Source of the DNA: Paraburkholderia sejongensis
GTDB taxonomy: Bacteria > Pseudomonadota > Gammaproteobacteria > Burkholderiales > Burkholderiaceae
Assembly (NCBI RefSeq): GCF_020880815.1
Contig: NZ_JAJITD010000026.1
Coordinates: forward strand, 1-64,000
Reading direction: 5' to 3'
DNA length: 64,000 nucleotides
Shown here: in pieces, positions 56,658 through 63,942 of the stretch
Layout: every line of letters starts with the position of its first letter
How positions within the stretch are numbered: the first letter of the stretch is position 1
The notes under the pieces: model-generated
What the model saw: the letters and a program-made list of their open reading frames with translations, nothing else
Database searches by the model: none
Told to the model about the DNA's origin: nothing
Position numbers and translations under genes: made by a program

Positions 56658-57746
56658 ATGGGTGCAACTGTGTTGACTGGCAAGAAGGTCGGCGCTTTTC
56701 AGGCGGCGGATGGCGAATGGATGTTCGCGTTGTTTGAACGGACATACGAGAAGAATTGCTATCCGCACATCGATCGATGGTCTGCCATTGCTTTCGGGCG
56801 ATATTCCGACGTCATGCGCAGGGTGTTCAGGAACGCTGCGTCGTGCGAAGGCGGCGGGCTGCAAAGCCGCGCTGGCTATATCCGGCCGGAGAACTACATC
56901 GCCACCTGGAGGTCGTTGCTGGCAAAGCCGTTGCGGCTTCCTGACTGGACGTTCCTGTTACACGTTTCCACGTCCTTTCATGCCGCCATTCCGGTGGCGG
57001 CGCTTGACGACGTCCGCAGCAGCCTGACCGCAGCCGGACTCGCTCACCGCGTGGAGGAAGTGGTGGGAGGGCGCCTTAGAGTCTCGCTCCATAAAGATGC
57101 TGCGTTGCTGGAAGCCATATACGGCGAGAGCGGTGCGTTGAGCGTGTGGCGTGTGCTGCAGGAGCATGATTGTTCGAATGTGCCGGTCGCCCCGGGCCTC
57201 AAGCTGCCGGCCCGCGATCGCTCGGCGCTCGAGCGGATGCCCGCGGTGCGTTGCTACAGGATCGACGCCGAAAACCGGCTCGTCTCGTTCGACGGGAGGC
57301 CGTGGGAAAACGCTGGCTGGCAATATTCGGCGATCGGTAGCTTCATTACGGACGTTGCCTATCCAGTTGAGATGGAAGCGCCCGGTTTCGCGAAGGCGGC
57401 GATTCCGGTGTACCGTGATCTGATGAGAAACGCTGGCCAGTTGCCAGCGGAGACCGTCATTGAAATCACGCGTATGCCAGAGGGTCTTGAGGACTATTGC
57501 GGGCGCGCTGCTGACGAACTGGCGGGTTATCTCGGCCTTGCTGACGGCGAGGGGCGGGCGCCTGAGCGGTTCAGCTTCCGGTTTGGCGATGTGCCTGCAG
57601 AGCCGCGCGGCTCTGCGATGTACAAGCTGTGCAACCTGCGCAGCCAGCAGGTGACGTGGATATTGCCTCAGGACACGGCTGCGACGCAGCAGGTCGACAA
57701 GGCGCCATCCACGGAGCTCGCCCAGATGATTCTCGAATTGGTCTAA
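56658..57746 (+). CDS. Hypothetical plasmid protein, 362 residues
   Basis: Soluble. Sequence blocks such as GKKVGAFQAADGEWMFALFE, YIRPENYIATWRSLLAKPLR and LLHVSTSFHAAIPVAALDDV suggest a well-conserved globular protein, but I know no matching family. A GC hairpin (CAGCGGGTGCAGCCCGTTGG region, 56608-56640) precedes the start and a strong terminator follows (57758-57792). Confidence 0.65.
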   Translation: MGATVLTGKKVGAFQAADGEWMFALFERTYEKNCYPHIDRWSAIAFGRYSDVMRRVFRNAASCEGGGLQSRAGYIRPENYIATWRSLLAKPLRLPDWTFLLHVSTSFHAAIPVAALDDVRSSLTAAGLAHRVEEVVGGRLRVSLHKDAALLEAIYGESGALSVWRVLQEHDCSNVPVAPGLKLPARDRSALERMPAVRCYRIDAENRLVSFDGRPWENAGWQYSAIGSFITDVAYPVEMEAPGFAKAAIPVYRDLMRNAGQLPAETVIEITRMPEGLEDYCGRAADELAGYLGLADGEGRAPERFSFRFGDVPAEPRGSAMYKLCNLRSQQVTWILPQDTAATQQVDKAPSTELAQMILELV

Positions 57747-57757
57747 ACCCTGTCGAC

Positions 57758-57792
57758 AAGCGCCGCTCCCGAAAGGGGCGGCGCTTTTTTTT
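57758..57792. terminator. Bidirectional terminator between convergent genes
   Basis: AAGCGCCGC...GCGGCGCTT (9-bp stem) followed by eight T on the plus strand. It serves the 362-residue gene from the left; the minus-strand gene at 57791-58186 ends on it. Confidence 0.85.
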
Positions 57793-58186
57793 ACCAGTAG
57801 CGACGACGGCGACGTGCGTAGATGGCGGCCGCAAGCAGTCCAACGAGAAGTGCTTCGACACCCCACTTCACCCAGTCGCTGTTGATTTGCGGATCGCCCA
57901 TCGGGCGGAAGAAGTCTTCTGTGTCGCGACCGCCGCTAGCGATGCTGTCGAGCACAGGCCAGATCGACGGCCAGGCGATGACGAAGAGACCTGCGATGAG
58001 GGGCAGGGCGAAGTCGTCCAGAAACCGCCAGGCTGCAAAAGCAATCACCGCCGAGAACAGGATCGGTACCGCCGCGGTGCAGACCGACGAGAAGCTGGCT
58101 CCGAGAGAACGCGAGATCCAGAACAGACCGCCAAGGATGGCCAGGACGATCAGGGCGATGAGCGAAGCGGTTGCGTCGTTGCGCAT
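57791..58186 (-). CDS. Membrane protein of unknown function, 131 residues
   Basis: The ATG at 58186 is preceded by AAGGAAA (6 bp), which fixes the start inside a longer frame. Four hydrophobic segments (ASLIALIVLAILGGLFWI, AAVPILFSAVIAFAAWRFL, LPLIAGLFVIAWPSIWPVL, WGVEALLVGLLAAAIYA) and a basic end (RRRRRYW). It is the only leftward gene in this part of the plasmid and has its own TTGACT promoter at 58271-58276. Confidence 0.65.
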   Translation of the reverse strand: MRNDATASLIALIVLAILGGLFWISRSLGASFSSVCTAAVPILFSAVIAFAAWRFLDDFALPLIAGLFVIAWPSIWPVLDSIASGGRDTEDFFRPMGDPQINSDWVKWGVEALLVGLLAAAIYARRRRRYW

Positions 58187-58249
58187 GAGAGGTTTCCTTG
58201 TGTGAGTTGAAACCCGAGGGCGCGGCTTTCGCCGCCTCGGAGTCCTTTT

Positions 58250-58276
58250 ATCTTTGCAGTCACGTCGCAAAGTCAA
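58250..58276 (-). promoter_or_regulatory. TTGACTT-family promoter
   Basis: TTGACT (58276-58271) and AAAGAT (58255-58250), 15 bp apart; AGATAA one step further is an alternative -10. It drives the isolated leftward membrane protein gene. Confidence 0.55.
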
Positions 58277-58419
58277 GGCATCGCCGTTGGTTGGCATCGC
58301 TAAAGGCGAATCGAGCCGTAATGACGTGTCTTTTCGGGGGATTAGCTGTGTGGCGCGTCGATACAATGAAATCTCTCTCTAGTTCGTAGTGACCACCCTC
58401 GGAAGAACGAACTCTATTC

Positions 58420-58448
58420 GCCGGCCTGCGGGCTGGCATTTTTTTTTG
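58420..58448 (+). terminator. Intrinsic terminator without an adjacent gene
   Basis: Stem GCCGGCC/GGCTGGC with loop TGCG, followed by ATTTTTTTTT. No gene on the plus strand ends nearby, so it may close a short RNA starting between 58280 and 58400 or insulate leader copy 7. Confidence 0.7.
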
Positions 58449-58523
58449 TCCGTTGTTCTTGCTGCCGGTGAGAGAGGGGCTGAAAACCGAAGCATTGTCG
58501 GCATGACCGCGGCCCGGCGCGGA

Positions 58524-58560
58524 TAAACTGCTTTCATTCCTGCGCTACTGCGCATCGACC
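58524..58560 (+). promoter_or_regulatory. Rightward hairpin-ATCGAC leader, copy 7
   Basis: TAAACT (58524-58529), 12 bp, hairpin GCGC-TACT-GCGC (58542-58553), ATCGACCTC, then a weak second hairpin (TCCT/AGGA, 58571-58582) before CCATTTTTT. A strong terminator follows at 58633-58662, so only part of the transcripts may reach the 49-residue gene at 58721. Confidence 0.55.
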
Positions 58561-58632
58561 TCCAGACGATCCTCCAGAGGACCGTCCATTTTTTCTCTCC
58601 AGCCATTCACTCGTTGAATGGATCACTGAAAG

Positions 58633-58662
58633 GGCTGACGTTCGCGTCAGCCTTCTTTTTTT
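58633..58662 (+). terminator. Intrinsic terminator within the leader of the 49-residue gene
   Basis: GGCTGACG-TTCG-CGTCAGCC (8-bp stem, UUCG-type loop) followed by TTCTTTTTTT. Between leader copy 7 (58524) and the gene at 58721 there is no ORF, so it either attenuates that gene or ends a short RNA of about 120 nt. Confidence 0.8.
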
Positions 58663-58720
58663 GTCCCGATGGGAGCCTTCCCATCAGGGTTCGCGCTCCC
58701 GAATTTTTCAGGAGTTGCTC

Positions 58721-58870
58721 ATGTCCTCGACCCTCAAGCACGCTTTCCGCAGCCTCGTCTGGTACGCCAGTCAGGACGCTGAAGCGTGGAAGATGCTGTC
58801 GTTTCTCACATCCGTCGTGCTTGTAGCCATCGGTGTCGCTTCATACAGCGGTATCACGCTGCCTCAATGA
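58721..58870 (+). CDS. Small membrane protein, 49 residues
   Basis: ATG at 58721 after CAGGAGTTGCTC. Product: MSSTLKHAFRSLVWYASQDA, then one hydrophobic helix (LSFLTSVVLVAIGVASYSGI). Preceded by a hairpin GATGGGA/TCCCATC at 58669-58686. No family recognised. Confidence 0.55.
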   Translation: MSSTLKHAFRSLVWYASQDAEAWKMLSFLTSVVLVAIGVASYSGITLPQ

Positions 58871-58964
58871 CGGATTGCCACCGCCGGCCGCAAGCCGACA
58901 GTCGTTAACCCACGTGGGGAGACTTTCCCCACAGGGAAACTCCCCCGTTCTACGGAGTTTTCCG

Positions 58965-59426
58965 ATGTTCAAATTTCTTCTTTACGCCGTTGTCCTCTCG
59001 ATCCTGACCGGTTGCGCAAGTGCTGATTTCGGCTCGCCGAACACGTATCAGCGATCCGACGTCCAGCGCATCGGCCAGATGGAGCAGGCGACAATCATTC
59101 GGGTTCGTCAGGTCACCATCGAATCGAGTTCGGATTCGTCCGGGCTGACCTCGTTTGTGAGTGCGGCGGCAAGCGCGTTTCTCGGCTCCCAGGTTATCGG
59201 GAACGGGCGCGGCCGTTATGTCTCGGGCGCGCTGTCGGGCGCTGCTGGCGCATTCATCTCCCAGCACGTCAGCGCTGCGATGTCGCGTCACAGCGGCGTC
59301 GAAGTTTTCGTGCGCCGCGCCAACGGACAGCCCGTTGTTGTGACGCAGGTCGACGATCAGCAGTTCGCTCCTGGCGAACACGTCTATCTCATTTCCAGCG
59401 GTTCCGGTTACCGGATCACCCACTGA
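58965..59426 (+). CDS. SlyB-like outer-membrane lipoprotein with glycine-zipper
   Basis: 153 residues from the ATG at 58965 (CGGAG 9 bp upstream). The signal peptide ends in a lipobox (LSILTGCAS, Cys about 17). The mature protein has the SlyB/glycine-zipper pattern: GQMEQATIIRVRQVTIES, SAAASAFLGSQVIGNGRGRY, VSGALSGAAGAFISQHV and a C-terminal VFVRRANGQPVVVTQVDDQQ with FAPGEHVYLISSGSGYRI. SlyB-type proteins sit in the outer membrane and support envelope integrity. Plasmid copies are often called TraT-like or PcpS-like; role here unknown. Confidence 0.8.
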   Translation: MFKFLLYAVVLSILTGCASADFGSPNTYQRSDVQRIGQMEQATIIRVRQVTIESSSDSSGLTSFVSAAASAFLGSQVIGNGRGRYVSGALSGAAGAFISQHVSAAMSRHSGVEVFVRRANGQPVVVTQVDDQQFAPGEHVYLISSGSGYRITH

Positions 59427-59508
59427 CCTTCCGCGCGCTCTGACCGGCGCGCTTCCCTTGCGGGGCAACTCCCCGCAAGGGAGTCGCCTCGTCTATTCGA
59501 GGTGCATC

Positions 59509-59901
59509 ATGAAATTTCCCAAGCTGTTCTACGCGGATCGTCGATCCGCTGGCGCCGGCGCTACCGCTGCTCTCCAGCAGCAGGCCTCGCGCGTTCTTCG
59601 GCGGGTGGCGCATGACCTGCGTCTGCGTTCCCATGAAATCGTCGTCGAACCGTCGCGCCGGAATTTTCCGGGGCGCGTCTCGCTTCGCACCGAGACGCTG
59701 TTTGTCGACGTGCTTGACCGACCGTGTCAGAAACCGGTGGCGCTCAGCTTCCGGACCCGTCGCGGTCGCTCGGACCTCACGGGTGGCGGCGAAAATTACG
59801 TGCCGCTCGAGCAGATCGAGACGACGCGAGGCTATCAGTCGTTCCTCGACGGGCTTCGTCTGGCAGGCGGCATCGACACCTCTTCTGGAGGGCGTCGATG
59901 A
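59509..59901 (+). CDS. Hypothetical protein, 130 residues
   Basis: Basic soluble protein (LFYADRRSAGAGATAALQQQ, ASRVLRRVAHDLRLRSHEIV, VDVLDRPCQKPVALSFRTRR). A strong hairpin (CCTTGCGGGG/CCCCGCAAGG, about 59456-59480) precedes it. It overlaps the next gene by 4 bp (ATGA). No family recognised. Confidence 0.6.
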   Translation: MKFPKLFYADRRSAGAGATAALQQQASRVLRRVAHDLRLRSHEIVVEPSRRNFPGRVSLRTETLFVDVLDRPCQKPVALSFRTRRGRSDLTGGGENYVPLEQIETTRGYQSFLDGLRLAGGIDTSSGGRR

Positions 59902-60350
59902 AACTGGCAAAAGTCAAAGTCGAGTACTCGTGCGGCACGACGATTGACGACAGGGTGACTCTCGATGAAGAAACGGGACGCGTGCATTTGCCCCCGCGTC
60001 TGCAGGCGCTGCTGCATCTGATGGAAGCAACCGAATGCTCCCCGTCGTTTGTGCTGGAATACAACGGTTCAACGTTGCCAGTGACAGTGGATACCGGGGG
60101 GCTGCGCAAGATCGGTGTCCCGGTTCAACCCAGGTCACGCGTTGAACAACTCTTTAATCCGACAAAAGACCAGCGGCAGCAGAACGCTCGGTACCTGCAT
60201 ACGCTCTCGGCTGCGTCCGTGGGCGGCCTTATCGGATACCTCCATGCGGCGTCCACCCTGGATTTGACAACGGTGGCAGGAGCAGCGATCTTGGCCTCAG
60301 TTGCGATAATATTGTGGTATGTTGGTTTTATTGGAATGAAAGGAGAATGA
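59898..60350 (+). CDS. Membrane protein of unknown function, 150 residues
   Basis: A soluble N-terminal part (KVKVEYSCGTTIDDRVTLDE, LQALLHLMEATECSPSFVLE) precedes two C-terminal hydrophobic segments (TLSAASVGGLIGYLHAASTL and AGAAILASVAIILWYVGFIG). The stop overlaps the ribosome binding site of the next small gene. No family recognised. Confidence 0.6.
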   Translation: MKLAKVKVEYSCGTTIDDRVTLDEETGRVHLPPRLQALLHLMEATECSPSFVLEYNGSTLPVTVDTGGLRKIGVPVQPRSRVEQLFNPTKDQRQQNARYLHTLSAASVGGLIGYLHAASTLDLTTVAGAAILASVAIILWYVGFIGMKGE

Positions 60351-60351
60351 A

Positions 60352-60468
60352 ATGGTTGCGAACATTGTCACTCTCGTTGTGGGCGTGTCCATTGCAGCGT
60401 TTTTTCTCTGGACCAACAACAACGGTGTCAAGCGCGATCGTGAGCGCGCTTGGGGCAAACATGACTGA
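60352..60468 (+). CDS. Very small membrane protein, 38 residues
   Basis: ATG at 60352 directly after AAGGAGAATGA, the best ribosome binding site in this segment. Product: MVANIVTLVVGVSIAAFFLW followed by TNNNGVKRDRERAWGKHD: one membrane helix with a charged tail. It follows the previous gene by 1 bp, so it is probably co-translated. Confidence 0.6.
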   Translation: MVANIVTLVVGVSIAAFFLWTNNNGVKRDRERAWGKHD

Positions 60469-60500
60469 CGACACGGCGTGACGCCGCGTTGAATCTATAG

Positions 60501-60579
60501 GGCTGCACCCGTCAGGGAGCGGCTTTTTTTTCGTCTTCTTCGACCTTTGGACGCGCCTTCGGGCGCGTTTTTCTTTTTG
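60501..60579 (+). terminator. Two successive terminator hairpins
   Basis: The first (GGCTGCACCCGTCAGGGAGC at 60501-60520, then GGC and T8) is imperfect; the second (ACGCGCC-TTCG-GGCGCGT at 60551-60568, followed by TTTTCTTTTT) is strong. Both stand between the 38-residue gene and the gene at 60591. Confidence 0.75.
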
Positions 60580-60590
60580 TGAGACCAGAA

Positions 60591-61106
60591 ATGAACCATG
60601 CATTTGTGAAGCCCGTGGGCTACCAGCAGCCCGTCGCCGTAACCTCGGCGACCGGAACCGGAACCGGAACCGGAACCGGAACCATCGTGGCCGCGATCGC
60701 AGGTACGCGCGCTGATTCGTTGGCGTGCCAGCAACGGCTGGACGTCGAAGGCAGGACCGTCGGCCAAGTATGTTCGTTGCTCTGCAAGGTGTTGCGCGGG
60801 ACGGAGCTTGAGCCCGAATGGCTCGTGGCTGCGAACACGCTGGACGACCCCGACGAGGCCACCAGCGGCGCGCGCATGGACCGGGTCTGGCCCGCGGATA
60901 GCGTCTGGAACCGGGTGGCTGTCTCCGTTGATATCGGCAGGTCCGAAGGCTGGATCGTTCACGTCGACTGGATAACGCGCACGGAAATTCCGGACGTTGC
61001 CGGCCGTGGTTATGCCGTGATGCCGCTTCTGCGCGCGAAGGTGTTCGTCGCAGATCAAGCATGGCAACTGGCGCGCTTTATCGCCAACGCGATCGACGTC
61101 GCTTAA
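60591..61106 (+). CDS. Hypothetical protein, 171 residues, with hexanucleotide repeat
   Basis: ATG at 60591 (a GTG at 60579 would extend into the terminator). Near the N-terminus a GGAACC repeat (about five and a half copies, 60654-60687) encodes TGTGTGTGTG. The rest (RLDVEGRTVGQVCSLLCKVL, WNRVAVSVDIGRSEGWIVHV, GRGYAVMPLLRAKVFVADQA) is a compact alpha/beta protein. No family recognised. Confidence 0.6.
   Translation: MNHAFVKPVGYQQPVAVTSATGTGTGTGTGTIVAAIAGTRADSLACQQRLDVEGRTVGQVCSLLCKVLRGTELEPEWLVAANTLDDPDEATSGARMDRVWPADSVWNRVAVSVDIGRSEGWIVHVDWITRTEIPDVAGRGYAVMPLLRAKVFVADQAWQLARFIANAIDVA
60654..60687 (+). repeat. GGAACC hexanucleotide tandem repeat
   Basis: About five and a half units of GGAACC inside the 171-residue gene. 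The unit length is a multiple of three, so slippage changes only the Thr-Gly run. Confidence 0.9.
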
Positions 61107-61210
61107 CCCGTTTCCTCGCGCCGCATGGCGTAACCCTCAATTCAACCCTCTGCGGGCATTCGGCCCGACAAAGGGAACGATTGCCCGCTTCTTCATTTCC
61201 CGGAGCAATC

Positions 61211-62545
61211 GTGTACCAACTCTCCTTCGCTGGTCTTTCCCTCTCCCTCGGCACGCTGCTTGAAGTCCTGGCGGTATTCAGGACCGACGCCCGCCTGCTT
61301 GCGCTTGAATCGTCGGAAATTGTGCTGGAGCATGGCGGCCAGCCCGTTCAGGTGATCCGTCACAACGGCGCGCTCACGGTGCGCCGGCCGGGCATGGCCC
61401 GCGACGTTTTCCTTTCACTGATCGATGAGATCGACGGCGCGTACTTCCGCCCGAACGGCGTTCTGCAGGCTGTATGGCAGATCCGACGCTCGCACTGGAA
61501 GCTGCTGTATGACGCGTTCGACCTGGCATCGACGCCCCGCCTGATTTTCTCGTCCGACCAGGTCGAGGCGGCGGGGGATGCGCGAGGTCGCCTGGACCTG
61601 TTCGAACTCCTGCAGTCTGAATGCGAGCGGCGGTTCGGGTTTCGCTACGCAGGACCGGAATACGGTCGCACGAGGCATCGGAGCGGCCGGCACGAAGTTC
61701 ACGTCGCGTACGCACTCGCGGAAGGCTGGGCGGTTCCGGAAGCGGTGCTGGAGGAGTATCGCCAGTTGCCCGACCGGTTCACGTCAGACATGAGCTGGGG
61801 CAGGGTGCTGGTCGACGTGCCGGAACTGCGTGGCACGATGCCGCCTGACAAGGTCCGGGTGCTCGCCAGTGTGATGCGGCGGGAACAGGGCGGAATCAGT
61901 CCGGTCAATGCGGCGCTGCTCGCGATGGTGATGCGTCTGGCGCCGAATTCTCCGACGTTCGAGGAGATCGACGATCTCCTGTTCCGACACGGGCTTGTCC
62001 AGGCACACGGCCTGCCTGATCGCTACGCGACTCCGCAGCCGCTTGGTACGGCCGTATCGAAGTTCGCTGAGTTGTACCGGCAGAACATGGCGGACAAGCG
62101 GTGGGATACGACGGTGGAACGGCTGCGCAAGGAACGCACGGCCAGGGAGATTTCTCAACGGACATTTGATCTCCAGATGCAGATCGCGCTGCTGGAGCAT
62201 GGACGGGAGACTTTCGCTCTCGGCAACGAGATCTCGGAAGCGATCGACAGCGGCGACGTGCACTACCTGCTGCAGATCATGGACTGCCCCGACGAGCGCA
62301 ACCGCGTCGCGAAGCAGACGGTGCGTGACGTGTTCGGCATCAGGCTTCTCGGCGTGCGAGCCGCAGTCCGTCGCCGCGGCATCTTCGCGCTCGCGGGCTA
62401 TGACGAAGCCTGTCAGGCCGAGTGGGAATCGGCCGGTTCTGCGCAGGCTCGCCAGCGTGTTATCGAAGTACATCAGGCGACCCGTGCCGCCGGCAGCGTC
62501 CATCCGGCAGTGTTCGCCCCGTTGCAGGTGGCTCACCACGCCTGA
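61211..62545 (+). CDS. Hypothetical plasmid protein, 444 residues
   Basis: GTG start at 61211 with CGGAGC 4 bp upstream. A large soluble protein: YQLSFAGLSLSLGTLLEVLA at the start, LIDEIDGAYFRPNGVLQAVW, FELLQSECERRFGFRYAGPE, and a helical C-terminal half with KERTAREISQRTFDLQMQIA. No family recognised. It may work with the AAA+ protein that follows, since such MoxR-type ATPases often act with large partner proteins. Confidence 0.6.
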   Translation: MYQLSFAGLSLSLGTLLEVLAVFRTDARLLALESSEIVLEHGGQPVQVIRHNGALTVRRPGMARDVFLSLIDEIDGAYFRPNGVLQAVWQIRRSHWKLLYDAFDLASTPRLIFSSDQVEAAGDARGRLDLFELLQSECERRFGFRYAGPEYGRTRHRSGRHEVHVAYALAEGWAVPEAVLEEYRQLPDRFTSDMSWGRVLVDVPELRGTMPPDKVRVLASVMRREQGGISPVNAALLAMVMRLAPNSPTFEEIDDLLFRHGLVQAHGLPDRYATPQPLGTAVSKFAELYRQNMADKRWDTTVERLRKERTAREISQRTFDLQMQIALLEHGRETFALGNEISEAIDSGDVHYLLQIMDCPDERNRVAKQTVRDVFGIRLLGVRAAVRRRGIFALAGYDEACQAEWESAGSAQARQRVIEVHQATRAAGSVHPAVFAPLQVAHHA

Positions 62546-62570
62546 TCTGTTGATGCGGTTGTTTTCGACC

Positions 62571-62598
62571 AACCCGGCCTCGCGCCGGGTTTTTTTTC
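62571..62598 (+). terminator. Intrinsic terminator
   Basis: AACCCGGC-CTCGC-GCCGGGTT followed by a T-run, 25 bp after the 444-residue gene. Confidence 0.85.
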
Positions 62599-62675
62599 GT
62601 CTGGTCCATAAGGCTGCGGGCATAAGGCCATATGAAAAAGCGACGATTCGGGCATTGCGCGCGGCCGGCGCTCCC

Positions 62676-62714
62676 TACACTGGGTGTCATCTCCCGCGTC
62701 ATAGACGCATCGAC
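62676..62714 (+). promoter_or_regulatory. Rightward hairpin-ATCGAC leader, copy 8
   Basis: TACACT (62676-62681), 14 bp, hairpin GCGTC-ATA-GACGC (62696-62708), ATCGACCTC, then a second hairpin GCCGAC/GTCGGC (62718-62731) and ATTCTTTTA. The AAA+ gene starts 95 bp after the motif. Confidence 0.6.
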
Positions 62715-62809
62715 CTCGCCGACACGTCGGCATTCTTTTATCGCCCCACAGGGACCGCGTCCCTACGGGCGTAGTCCTTTCGGGGCTTTCTCTTTTCAGG
62801 AAAGCCATC

Positions 62810-63835
62810 ATGAAAGTTACGCCCGCACAACTGACCGAACTGCTCTCGCTGTACGTTCCGAAGCGTCTGCCGGTGCTCATCACCGGTCGCCCGGGCATCG
62901 GCAAGAGCGACATCGTCGAGCAGACCGCTCGCGACACCGATCACGACCTGCTGATCAGCCATCCCGTCGTTGAGGATCCGACCGACTCGAAAGGGTTGCC
63001 GTTTCCTTCCGCAGACGGCTCGACTGCGAAGTTCCTGCCGTTCGGGGATCTGGAGCGCGCGATGACGGCCAGACGCCCGCTCATCTGGTTCCTCGACGAT
63101 CTGGGACAGGCCTCGCCTGCCGTTCAGGCTGCGAAGATGCAACTGCTGCTGGCGCGGCGCGTCGGCGCGCATGTGCTGCCACCGCACGTCACGTTCCTCG
63201 CGGCCACCAACCGCCGCACCGACAACGCCGGCGTAACGGGGATTCTCGATCCTGTCATTTCGCGCTTTGCGACGGTCGTTGAGCTCGAGCCGACGATCGA
63301 CGGCTGGACTGCCTGGGCGGCTCGTTCCGGCGTGCCGGTCGAGCTGATCGCGTTCCTGCGATTCCGCTCCGACCTGCTCTCCGTGCAGAAGACGTCGCGT
63401 GACATCGAAAACGTGCCGAGCCCCCGAAGCTGGGGATTCGTCGCGAAGACGATGGGCGTGGTGCCGAAGCATCTGGAACACATCTCGTACGCGGGGTCGG
63501 TCGGCGAGGGCGCTGCAACGGAGCTTGTCAGCTTCCTGCAGATCTTCCGCGAACTGCCGAATCCGGACGCGATTCTCGCGACGCCGGACACGGCGCCGAT
63601 TCCCGAGAAGACGTCAGCGCTTTACGCCGTGACGGCCGCACTTGCGGGCCGCGCGACCGAGGCGAATTTCGAGCGGGTGGTGACGTACACCGAGCGGCTG
63701 ATCGAAGCGGGACACCGCGAGTTCGCCGCGCTGCTCGTGCGCGATTCGCTGCAACGCTCGCCGGCCGTCGCCAACTCCTACGCCTTCATCCGAGCGCAGG
63801 GTGGTGAGATCGGCAAGATCATCAAAGGCGATTAA
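62810..63835 (+). CDS. MoxR-type AAA+ ATPase
   Basis: 341 residues. Walker A VLITGRPGIGKSDIVEQTAR (about 22-41), Walker B RPLIWFLDDLGQASPAVQAA (about 88-107), sensor 1 VTFLAATNRRTDNAG (about 129-143) and an Arg-finger region DPVISRFATVVELEPT. MoxR-family ATPases act as chaperone-like motors, usually together with a von Willebrand A-domain protein; the gene beginning at 63943 could be the start of the next member. Its presence beside plasmid maintenance genes is common on large Burkholderiales plasmids, where its role is unknown. Confidence 0.85.
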   Translation: MKVTPAQLTELLSLYVPKRLPVLITGRPGIGKSDIVEQTARDTDHDLLISHPVVEDPTDSKGLPFPSADGSTAKFLPFGDLERAMTARRPLIWFLDDLGQASPAVQAAKMQLLLARRVGAHVLPPHVTFLAATNRRTDNAGVTGILDPVISRFATVVELEPTIDGWTAWAARSGVPVELIAFLRFRSDLLSVQKTSRDIENVPSPRSWGFVAKTMGVVPKHLEHISYAGSVGEGAATELVSFLQIFRELPNPDAILATPDTAPIPEKTSALYAVTAALAGRATEANFERVVTYTERLIEAGHREFAALLVRDSLQRSPAVANSYAFIRAQGGEIGKIIKGD

Positions 63836-63868
63836 GCCACTTTTTTCCTCAAGCAGTTCAACCCCCTT

Positions 63869-63904
63869 GCCCTGAGGCGTCCACCGACGCCCGGGGCTTT
63901 TTTC
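63869..63904 (+). terminator. Intrinsic terminator
   Basis: GCGTC-CACC-GACGC inside a longer GCCC/GGGC stem, followed by TTTTTT, after the AAA+ gene. Confidence 0.75.
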
Positions 63905-63942
63905 TTTGCGTCATCCATATCCTTTCTCTACGGAGTTTTCTC

